In this document: one piece after another, positions 1-5,219 of the stretch
How positions within the stretch are numbered: position 1 is the stretch's first letter
Layout of the letters: every line of letters starts with the position of its first letter
NCBI GenBank assembly: GCA_018668195.1
Contig: JABITU010000310.1
Span: forward strand, 1 to 6,361
Reading direction: 5' to 3'
DNA length: 6,361 nt
Source: Tateyamaria sp.
Lineage (GTDB): Bacteria; Pseudomonadota; Alphaproteobacteria; Rhodobacterales; Rhodobacteraceae
The notes under the pieces: model-generated
The model's database searches: none
Seen by the model: only the letters and a program-made list of their open reading frames with translations
Told to the model about the DNA's origin: nothing
Position numbers and translations under genes: made by a program

Positions 1-134
1 ACTTGCGCACGCTGGACGTGATCGCGTCGCTAGAGGCGGCACTAGGCCGACCGGTGCTGTCGAGTAACCTTGTCTTGGCTTGGCACATGCTGGGTGCGCG
101 GGGTGACCCGCGTGATCTGCTTTGTGGTCTTTGA
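1..134 (+). CDS. Asp/Glu racemase superfamily protein, maleate isomerase / arylmalonate decarboxylase type (C-terminal fragment)
   Basis: Only the last 43 codons are present; the gene enters from the left edge in the frame starting at base 3 and stops with TGA at 132-134. The fragment reads LRTLDVIASLEAALG, then RPVLSSNLVLAWHML, then a short tail. This is the typical C-terminal signature of maleate cis-trans isomerases and arylmalonate decarboxylases: Leu-Arg-Thr just after the second catalytic Cys, then 'LE..LG.PV.SSN...WH.L'. The catalytic Cys (usual context SCT-x-LRT) would lie just outside the window. Members racemise, isomerise or decarboxylate small dicarboxylates through a two-cysteine mechanism in the cytoplasm. 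Maleate isomerase (maleate to fumarate) is the commonest assignment in nicotinate-type degradation, but a hydantoin or amino-acid racemase cannot be excluded. The gene converges on the minus-strand operon, so it is not co-transcribed with it. Confidence 0.75.
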   Translation, partial: LRTLDVIASLEAALGRPVLSSNLVLAWHMLGARGDPRDLLCGL

Positions 135-195
135 CAAAATGCCCGACACATCGCCTAATGCGCTATGCGAAAAACTTGGATCACGTAACGCTGCC

Positions 196-212
196 TGAAA
201 TCAAAGATTTCA
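196..212. repeat. Perfect 7-bp hairpin in the convergent intergenic gap
   Basis: TGAAATC (196-202), an AAA loop and GATTTCA (206-212) form a perfect 7-bp stem. It lies between the stop of the maleate isomerase-like gene (134) and the stop of the aldehyde dehydrogenase gene (322). The position suits a bidirectional terminator. However, the stem is AT-rich and no T-run follows on either strand, so an intrinsic terminator is not well supported. A protein-binding site or chance are alternatives. Confidence 0.35.
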
Positions 213-234
213 ACGCGTAAGATGATATGCTATG

Positions 235-263
235 TTTTCAGGTATTTCGTCAAACGCTATAAT
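235..263 (+). promoter_or_regulatory. Sigma70-like promoter candidate, -10 inside a small inverted repeat
   Basis: TTTTCA (235-240, 4/6 match to the -35 consensus), an exact 17-base spacer and a perfect TATAAT (258-263) lie on the plus strand. The TATAAT is bracketed by AACGC (253-257) and GCGTT (264-268), a 5-6-5 inverted repeat that could be an operator. No convincing gene follows on this strand; transcription would run antisense into the 3' end of the aldehyde dehydrogenase gene. It may be a promoter for a small antisense RNA, or a chance match in AT-rich DNA. Confidence 0.3.
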
Positions 264-321
264 GCGTTCGAATTTTAGATTTGCGGCAGCGTACGTTTGT
301 TCGAGTTTTCCGCTTAAAGCC

Positions 322-1800
322 TTAGCGCATTACGAACGGATTACTCATTGGTGCGTCAGAGGTATTAATCCATGTTGTTTTGGTGCGGGTGTAATCCAAA
401 ATTGCTTCCGCCCCAGCCTCGCGGCCATAGCCTGATTGGTTAAAACCACCAAATGGCGCAATCGGAGAAATGGCGCGATAGGTATTGACCCATGTGATCC
501 CGGACCGGATGCGCCGCGACACCCGGTGCGCGCGCGCAACATTTTGTGTGAAAACACCGGATCCCAGTGCAAAGTCGCTGTCGTTGGCCAGTGCGATGGC
601 CTCTTCTTCGGTATCGAAGGGCAGCAGTGACATGACCGGGCCAAACATTTCGACCTTGAGTGTCGCTGTCTCGGGCGTATTGCACAGAACGAGTGTCGGC
701 TGCACGTAGTGCGGGCCTGCATCAGCACGACCGCCACCAAACGCAACTATTGCGCCCTGCGCCCGGGCTTTGTGCAGTGTTTCCTTGATGCGCGTGACCT
801 GAGCCGTGGTGCAGAGTGGCCCGAGATGCGTTGCAGGGTCATGTGGATCGCCAACAATCAACCCCTTTGCTTTGTCCGTGATCACCGCGACCAGCGCATC
901 GTACACGGGACGGTGCACAAGCCCACGCGTGCCTGCCACGCACGATTGCCCTGACGCGCCAAAATTTCCTGCAATCAGACCGTTGGCTGCGGCATCGATA
1001 TCCGCGTCATCGAAGACGATGATGGGTGATTTGCCGCCTAGTTCCAATGTCGTAACTGCAAAGTTCTCTGCTGAATTTTGGATCACGTGCCGCGCGGTTT
1101 CTGGCCCGCCGGTAAATGCGATCCTGTCCACATGCGCGTGGCGCGTCAAAGGGATCGCGCAGTTTTCTGCGTCGCCCGTGACCACGGACACAACGCCCTT
1201 AGGAAACCCCACTTGATCCAGTAACCGAGCAAAGGCGATCATCGGCGCAGGTGCGACTTCGGACGCCTTTAGGATCACACAACAGCCCGCAGCAAGTGCC
1301 GGAGCAAGCTTGGTCGCAGCCAGAAACATCTGGGCGTTCCATGGCACTACGGCCGCAACGATACCAATGGGCAGACGTTGAGTGAAGACATGCATGTCGG
1401 GCTTGTCGATCGGCAAAACGGCGCCTTCGATCTTGTCTGCGAGGCCAGCATAGTAGCGATAGTAATCGGCAACATAGCCGGTTTGCGCGGTGGTTTCCGC
1501 AGCCAGCTTGCCACTGTCCGTGGTTTCGATCCGGCCCAGTTCGCCCGCGTGTTCCGCAATCAGGTCTGCCAGCCTGAACAACAGCTTGCCCCGCGCCGTG
1601 GCCGTCATGTCGCGCCATTCAGGATTATCAAGCGTCGCGCGTGCTGCCGAAACTGCACGATTTATGTCTTCGGGTGACGCACAGTCGAAAGTGGCCCAGA
1701 CCTCTCCGGTGGCGGGGTTTATGCTGTCCATGACCTGTCCAAGGGAACCGGCGGTAAAATCGCCGGCGACATACAACGGATAGTGGGGGAGGTCGCTCAT
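322..1800 (-). CDS. NAD(P)-dependent aldehyde dehydrogenase family protein
   Basis: This 492-residue protein is a standard-length, complete member of the aldehyde dehydrogenase superfamily, oxidising an aldehyde to its acid with NAD(P)+ in the cytoplasm. Visible landmarks are PWN at 153-155 with the oxyanion-hole Asn155, LKASE at 177-181 with cofactor-binding Lys178, the FTGGP turn at 229-233, LELGGK at 252-257 with general base Glu253, GQSC at 284-287 with nucleophile Cys287, EMFGP at 384-388, and PFGGFNQSGYGRE at 449-461. All key residues are present. An upstream in-frame ATG at 1839 exists, but it lies inside the preceding gene. ATG 1800 follows AAGGA with a 7-base spacer and leaves 16 bp to the upstream stop, so it is preferred. 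As the last gene of the operon it probably oxidises the aldehyde or semialdehyde released by ring opening. The fold resembles betaine-aldehyde or gamma-hydroxymuconic semialdehyde dehydrogenases, but the substrate is not readable from sequence. Confidence 0.93.
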   Translation of the reverse strand: MSDLPHYPLYVAGDFTAGSLGQVMDSINPATGEVWATFDCASPEDINRAVSAARATLDNPEWRDMTATARGKLLFRLADLIAEHAGELGRIETTDSGKLAAETTAQTGYVADYYRYYAGLADKIEGAVLPIDKPDMHVFTQRLPIGIVAAVVPWNAQMFLAATKLAPALAAGCCVILKASEVAPAPMIAFARLLDQVGFPKGVVSVVTGDAENCAIPLTRHAHVDRIAFTGGPETARHVIQNSAENFAVTTLELGGKSPIIVFDDADIDAAANGLIAGNFGASGQSCVAGTRGLVHRPVYDALVAVITDKAKGLIVGDPHDPATHLGPLCTTAQVTRIKETLHKARAQGAIVAFGGGRADAGPHYVQPTLVLCNTPETATLKVEMFGPVMSLLPFDTEEEAIALANDSDFALGSGVFTQNVARAHRVSRRIRSGITWVNTYRAISPIAPFGGFNQSGYGREAGAEAILDYTRTKTTWINTSDAPMSNPFVMR

Positions 1801-1816
1801 AATTGGGTCCTTAGCG

Positions 1817-2851
1817 TCAGGAAAAGGCGGGCATGACATCGTTAATGAAACGGGCCAGCGACGCGCGCTTGCGTTCTGCGCTCATCCCGCTGTCGATCCA
1901 GAAAGAAAATTCATCATACCCCAGATCTTCGTAGCGCTTAAGCTGGTCTATTACGTCTTGCGCGGTGCCTATTGTCAAATCGCGGCGCAGCATTTCTGCG
2001 TCCATCATCTTATTTGCAGCGATATCATCTTCACTGATATGCTCCATCAAACCCTGCTTGATTGGACGTTTGTTTTGAAACCATGCACCGAAGTAATTGT
2101 AAAATCGACTAAGCTCGCGGGCTCCTCGATCGGCATCGTCTGCATCTGACGCGACATAAGTGTGATGCAGAAGCATAATCTTGGGGCGGGGCCCGTCGTA
2201 TTCTGCGCATGCGGTGTTGAACTTGGCCATCAGATCGTCGATCTCTGTGTCGCCCTGCCATAGCGGGGTCACTTGTACGTTAAATCCGTTTTGTACGGCA
2301 AAAGCGTGGCTGTTCGGGTCACGTGCGGCAACCCAAATGGGCGGACCATCCGTTTGCGTAGGTCGCGGTGCAGTGGTGGTTTCTGGAAAGGTATAAAATT
2401 CACCCTCATGGGCGCAATCGCCATCCCAGAGGCGGCGCAACAGGGGCAATGTTTCTCGCATTCGCTGACCTGCTTCCCACGCATCTAATCCGGGCATCAT
2501 ACGCTCGTATTCATAGCTGTATGCCCCGCGGGCCGCACCGATCTCTAGGCGTCCGCCGGTGATCAGATCGGTCATCGCTGCCTCGCCTGCCAGCTTTATC
2601 GGATGCCAAAAAGGGACAACCACAGTTCCGGTGCCAAGGCGCACGTTCTGGGTGTGGTGGGCAAGATCAGCGATGGTCGTAAATGGGTTGGGCGCTATGG
2701 TGAACTCCATAGCATGGTGTTCGCCGGTCCAGATTGCGCGCATCCCACCGTCATCGGCCATTTTACACAGGTCGATAAAGTCCTCGTAGAGGGTGGCATG
2801 AGACTGATCCTGGCTGAGCCGTTCCATGTGGGCAAAAAGCGAGAATTCCAT
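1817..2851 (-). CDS. Luciferase-like (LLM class) flavin-dependent monooxygenase
   Basis: The 344-residue protein belongs to the bacterial luciferase-like family (TIM barrel): oxygenases that use reduced FMN supplied by a separate reductase. The family signature is plain: an N-terminal strand MEFSLFAHM, the EHH motif at 44-46 (equivalent to the LuxA active-site His region), NVRLGTGTVVVPFWHP at 69-84, a conserved segment TDLITGGRLEIGAARG at 94-109, and PPIWVAA at 170-176. The frame is open upstream to 3121, but that part lies inside the flavin reductase gene. ATG 2851 follows GAGAGG by 7 bases and starts the conserved first strand, so the shorter form is chosen. It begins 4 bp after the reductase stop, which strongly suggests a two-component system. 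LLM enzymes of this size include uracil (RutA), pyridine and trigonelline ring-opening oxygenases and long-chain alkane or sulfonate monooxygenases. The neighbours favour N-heterocycle attack, but this is inference. Confidence 0.9.
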   Translation of the reverse strand: MEFSLFAHMERLSQDQSHATLYEDFIDLCKMADDGGMRAIWTGEHHAMEFTIAPNPFTTIADLAHHTQNVRLGTGTVVVPFWHPIKLAGEAAMTDLITGGRLEIGAARGAYSYEYERMMPGLDAWEAGQRMRETLPLLRRLWDGDCAHEGEFYTFPETTTAPRPTQTDGPPIWVAARDPNSHAFAVQNGFNVQVTPLWQGDTEIDDLMAKFNTACAEYDGPRPKIMLLHHTYVASDADDADRGARELSRFYNYFGAWFQNKRPIKQGLMEHISEDDIAANKMMDAEMLRRDLTIGTAQDVIDQLKRYEDLGYDEFSFWIDSGMSAERKRASLARFINDVMPAFS

Positions 2852-2855
2852 GGTT

Positions 2856-3746
2856 TTACCTCTCTTGGGTGCGCAGCACGTCACCTGCGCGGTCGGAGCC
2901 AACGTAAAGTCCAAAGGCTTTGGTTTTGTGTTCATTTGCAAACCGGTGCAAGAGCGACGCCAATGCTGGGTCGGACGATGTTGCCCTTTCGATTGGCGTG
3001 GGCAACAGCCCTTTGAGTGCGCGGCTGACATGCGCCCGAAAAACGATTTTCCTTGCACCTGACTCTTCATTGTAAAGCGCGTAGACCAAGCCAAAGTCGG
3101 CTTTGATGTTTTGGGCTGCAAGATGGGCCGTCAGGCCTTGCAAGGGGCTGCCGTCAATGCTGATATCTACGCCGGGTAAATTGCCCTGCGCAGTAAGATA
3201 TATATTGTGGCCGTCATCCAGTAGGGCGCAGGCCTTTGTCGGCGTTGGGGCAGGGGTCTGCGCCCTGCGTTCCTGACCCAGTGCAAAATAGCCATCCGGT
3301 CCGTAGCCAAGTCCGGCTGCACCAGAACTGTCAAAATCAATGACCTGACCGATAAGTACCATGTGATCGCCCGCAAGCACCCGTTTGTGCACGGTACAAA
3401 CAAAACCCGCAGCGCGCCCATCGATGAGTGGCATGCCGGCTGTTCCGGGCTGCCAGTCCTGTGGGCCAAACCGATCTGCTTTGCTGCTCGCAAATCGATT
3501 AGAGACAGCTTCCTGACCTTCGGCCAATATGCTGACGGCGAAATGTTCGATAGACTGGAACGCCTCATAACTCGACAGACGGTTGCCCGGACAAACCAAC
3601 AACAGGGGTGGGTCCAGCGAAACAGACGTGAAAGAGTTGGCGGTAAAGCCGATTGGGGTGCCGTTTGGCGTTCGGCTGGTGACGACCGTAACGCCGGTCA
3701 TGAAACTTGCAAAGGCAGTGCGGAGCGCGGCAGCATTACGTTTCAC
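2856..3746 (-). CDS. Flavin reductase family protein with a C-terminal extension domain
   Basis: This 296-residue protein has two parts. Residues 1-160 are a flavin reductase-like (FMN-binding split barrel) domain: GVTVVT at 18-23, PIGFTANSFTSVSLDPPLLL at 31-50, HFAVSILA at 69-75, GDH at 126-128 and a closing GYGPDGYF at 147-154. It should reduce FMN with NAD(P)H for the adjacent monooxygenase. A Pro-rich linker (QTPAPTPT, 163-170) leads to about 125 extra residues that stand-alone reductases such as RutF (about 165 residues) lack. The extension has a strand-rich pattern with NLPG at 189-192 and DFGLVYALYNEES at 217-229, vaguely Nudix-like but without the Glu-rich Nudix box. The start is GTG at 3746-3744, overlapping the hydrolase stop as GTGA, with AAGG 6 bases upstream, so translation is probably coupled. 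The extension could sense substrate, as the C-terminal domain of the Acinetobacter p-hydroxyphenylacetate hydroxylase reductase does; that is analogy only. Confidence 0.88.
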   Translation of the reverse strand: MKRNAAALRTAFASFMTGVTVVTSRTPNGTPIGFTANSFTSVSLDPPLLLVCPGNRLSSYEAFQSIEHFAVSILAEGQEAVSNRFASSKADRFGPQDWQPGTAGMPLIDGRAAGFVCTVHKRVLAGDHMVLIGQVIDFDSSGAAGLGYGPDGYFALGQERRAQTPAPTPTKACALLDDGHNIYLTAQGNLPGVDISIDGSPLQGLTAHLAAQNIKADFGLVYALYNEESGARKIVFRAHVSRALKGLLPTPIERATSSDPALASLLHRFANEHKTKAFGLYVGSDRAGDVLRTQER

Positions 3747-4543
3747 GCTGCACCTTTTTGAACATGTGGAATAATTGCGGCTGCAATGTCGGTGGGGTGC
3801 GTCACAGGGGCCATATGCGCGGCCCCATCGATAATCTGAACAGAGCCAAGGGGAGTTCTTTTGGCCATGGCTATGCTCATTTCAGGGGTCGAATTGGGAT
3901 CGTCTGCGCCAGTCATGAATAAAACGGGCCTTTGCATACTGTCCAGTTCCACGCGAGTTGGGCCATCGTGATACGCAAAGACTTTGTAGGCCTGGGCATA
4001 GCCGGTCGTGTCCACAGAGGTCAGCCAGTCGCGGCACGAAGTGGCGGCATCTTGCAACGCGCCTGTTGGGGTTTTGCCGAACCACCGTTCAAGCGTCGGG
4101 CTAGGGTCTGTTTTGCCAATCTCAGCCAAAGCTTGGGCACGCGCCTGCACGGCTTGGGCTGCTTTGGGGCTGCGTTCAAAGACAGCATTTAAGGCGCAGA
4201 CGGATCGGATCAGATGGGATCGCTTGATGGCCAGATCCAGGCTGATCAGTGCACCCAACGAATGGCCCACAAGCGCAACGGGACCGCCAAGAAATGCGAT
4301 GTATTGCGCGACCCGGTCGGCGTAATCGGTGAGCGATGATGCCCCTTGCAACGGTGATTTTCCATGGCCCGGCAAATCAATTGCGTGAACTGTGTGATCT
4401 GCGGCAAGCAGGGGCATGAGAGGTTTCCACGCCCCGGCCTGCAAGCCAACGCCGTGGATCAAGATTAATGCAGGCCCGCTTCCGCGTACCCAAGCAAATA
4501 GCCCTCCGGCGCCTTCAGATCGCGGCTGGATTATCGAGGTCAT
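3743..4543 (-). CDS. Alpha/beta hydrolase
   Basis: The 266-residue protein is a compact alpha/beta-fold hydrolase with a complete catalytic set: oxyanion-hole HGVG at 30-33, DLPGHGKS at 56-63, nucleophile Ser95 in GHSLG (93-97), probable acid Asp215 in TGADDPNSTP (211-220), and His243 in GAAHMAP (240-246). A helical cap lies between about 122 and 195. There is no signal peptide, so it acts in the cytoplasm. Its length and layout match RutD and the 3-oxoadipate enol-lactonase / acetamidomethylene-succinate hydrolase group, which cleave C-N or C-O bonds in ring-opening products. ATG 4543 has AAAGGA 7-8 bases upstream, even though the gene then overlaps the preceding one by 29 nt; the sequence after this ATG is a normal hydrolase N-terminus. 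Its stop is shared with the start of the next gene. In context it probably hydrolyses the amide, enamide or lactone made by the oxygenase. The exact substrate is unknown. Confidence 0.9.
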   Translation of the reverse strand: MTSIIQPRSEGAGGLFAWVRGSGPALILIHGVGLQAGAWKPLMPLLAADHTVHAIDLPGHGKSPLQGASSLTDYADRVAQYIAFLGGPVALVGHSLGALISLDLAIKRSHLIRSVCALNAVFERSPKAAQAVQARAQALAEIGKTDPSPTLERWFGKTPTGALQDAATSCRDWLTSVDTTGYAQAYKVFAYHDGPTRVELDSMQRPVLFMTGADDPNSTPEMSIAMAKRTPLGSVQIIDGAAHMAPVTHPTDIAAAIIPHVQKGAA

Positions 4544-5114
4544 GGCCCAAATCCTTTAGATCTTGGTATCGGTCGCCAATCCGATGGTGTGGCCTGCCAG
4601 AGGTCGCAGCCCCCAACGCCACGACGACCTCGTTTGCGCGGGGCGCGTCTGGAATTGCAAAGTGAACGGTCAAGTAATGCGAGCGCCGCCCTGCATCGTG
4701 TTTGTCCATGAGCGGAATTTGGATTGATGCGTTTGCTGCGCCGCGCGTGTTGGTAAACGCCAGATAGGACGTTGCCTGTACCGCCTCGCGAAATTGATTT
4801 CCAAAACGGAGTGTGTGGATCAGGCCTGAGGCATGTTCAATCTCTCCATCCAGCCCGACGACAGCTGCCTTGCCAAAGGCCTCAATCTGTTCACCACCAC
4901 GACACATCTCGGTGATACGCGTGGTCAATAAGGCACCCAACTTTGGACCGAATGCCATAATCTCTGGCTTGAGGTCTTCGACATAGCGCCCAGCCCAAGG
5001 GTTTGTTAGCACAGCTGCTGCGGCACACATACGCCAGTGTGGATCCGCGGGCTTGAACCCTTCGATTAGGATGTCTTCCTGATAGGTGACGATCTTGCGA
5101 ATTTCTGGAAACAT
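4515..5114 (-). CDS. PF06684 (DUF1185) 'amino acid synthesis' family protein
   Basis: The 199-residue protein is recognised by its conserved middle and C-terminal segments: GKAAVVGLDGEIEHASGLIH (81-100), TRGAANASIQIPLMDKHDA (123-141), and PRANEVVVALGAATSGRPHHR (from 158), all characteristic of PF06684. Crystal structures of family members from Bordetella bronchiseptica (BB2672) and Ruegeria pomeroyi (SPO0826) show a variant of the Bacillus chorismate mutase fold in hexamers. The 'amino acid synthesis' label rests on genome context, not on a demonstrated reaction. The open frame extends upstream into the control region, but ATG 5114 starts the conserved region, is preceded by AGAGG at 7 bases, and clears the operator. 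It is the first gene of the operon, so it is presumably an enzyme of the same pathway. Chorismate mutase-like trimers resemble the YjgF/RutC fold, which suggests an enamine or imine deaminase-like role, but that is speculative. Confidence 0.88.
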   Translation of the reverse strand: MFPEIRKIVTYQEDILIEGFKPADPHWRMCAAAAVLTNPWAGRYVEDLKPEIMAFGPKLGALLTTRITEMCRGGEQIEAFGKAAVVGLDGEIEHASGLIHTLRFGNQFREAVQATSYLAFTNTRGAANASIQIPLMDKHDAGRRSHYLTVHFAIPDAPRANEVVVALGAATSGRPHHRIGDRYQDLKDLGHDLDNPAAI

Positions 5115-5172
5115 GCAAAGGCCTCTGCTGTGTTGAGAAACGGTATGTCGTGCGAGCTTTTTGCAAAAGCGA

Positions 5173-5201
5173 TAGAAAAGTATATGAGTCCATAAGATAA
5201 T
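5173..5201 (+). promoter_or_regulatory. Candidate promoter of the lysR gene
   Basis: TAGAAA (5173-5178, 4/6 match), a 17-base spacer and GATAAT (5196-5201, 5/6 match) are correctly spaced on the plus strand. The -10 lies inside the 17-bp palindrome, so bound regulator would block it, which is the usual autorepression layout of LysR genes. Transcription would begin near 5208, downstream of the ATG at 5205, which supports translation starting at ATG 5220. Confidence 0.4.
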
Positions 5202-5207
5202 CTTATG
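5179..5207 (-). promoter_or_regulatory. Candidate activator-dependent promoter of the catabolic operon
   Basis: On the minus strand TATACT (bases 5184-5179) matches the -10 consensus at 5 of 6 positions. The -35 position, 17 bases upstream, falls within the palindrome and reads CATAAG, a poor match to TTGACA. A good -10 with a weak -35 covered by the operator is what is expected for a LysR-activated promoter. Transcription would start near 5172 and give a leader of about 58 nt before ATG 5114. Confidence 0.4.
5191..5207. promoter_or_regulatory. Perfect 17-bp palindromic operator with LysR-box geometry
   Basis: CATAAGAT-A-ATCTTATG is a perfect 8-1-8 inverted repeat in the divergent intergenic region. 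It contains T-N11-A (T5193, A5205), the classic LysR-type recognition pattern, with ATAAG and CTTAT half-sites 5 bases apart. It overlaps the predicted -10 of the regulator gene and the -35 position of the operon promoter, so a single bound regulator could repress one and activate the other. It is the strongest symmetric element seen in the window. Confidence 0.7.
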
Positions 5208-5219
5208 GATGAACCGTTG

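Larger units (their letters stand above)
322..5114 (-). other. Predicted five-gene catabolic operon (PF06684 protein - alpha/beta hydrolase - flavin reductase - LLM monooxygenase - aldehyde dehydrogenase)
   Basis: Five intact minus-strand genes run from 5114 to 322 with no room for internal promoters. The first two overlap by 29 nt, the second and third by 4 nt (GTGA), the third and fourth are 4 bp apart and the last two 16 bp apart. Each start has a Shine-Dalgarno-like sequence 6-8 bases upstream. The set pairs a flavin reductase with a flavin-dependent oxygenase and adds hydrolytic and aldehyde-oxidising enzymes, which is the logic of a ring-cleavage catabolic pathway. A LysR gene is divergently placed at the 5' end and is the likely regulator. 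Confidence 0.85.

Noticed and set aside
151..175. TCGC...GCGA imperfect stem followed by A-run, as a terminator for the maleate isomerase-like gene
   Set aside because: The stem is only 4 bp plus a mismatch and 2 bp, and the run after it is A, not T, on the plus strand.
309..326. Possible terminator hairpin (CGCT...AGCG) at the end of the aldehyde dehydrogenase gene
   Set aside because: Only 4 outer pairs form, the inner part is mismatched, it overlaps the stop codon and no T-run follows on the minus strand.
232..435. Plus-strand open frame of 67 codons near the left intergenic gap, just downstream of part of the promoter-like element
   Set aside because: It has no Shine-Dalgarno site and no recognisable motif, it starts upstream of the predicted transcription start, and more than half of it lies antisense to the aldehyde dehydrogenase 3' end.
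806..1216. Long plus-strand open frames inside the aldehyde dehydrogenase region and similar ones opposite the other operon genes
   Set aside because: They mirror codon bias of the real minus-strand genes and contain no family motif or ribosome-binding site.
1817..2851. True light-emitting luciferase (luxA)
   Set aside because: The LLM family is broad; no luxB, luxCDE or other bioluminescence genes are present, and the neighbours are catabolic.
2852..3121. N-terminal extension of 90 codons on the LLM monooxygenase frame
   Set aside because: The extension is the out-of-frame shadow of the flavin reductase 3' end. The conserved LLM first strand starts at ATG 2851 with its own ribosome-binding site.
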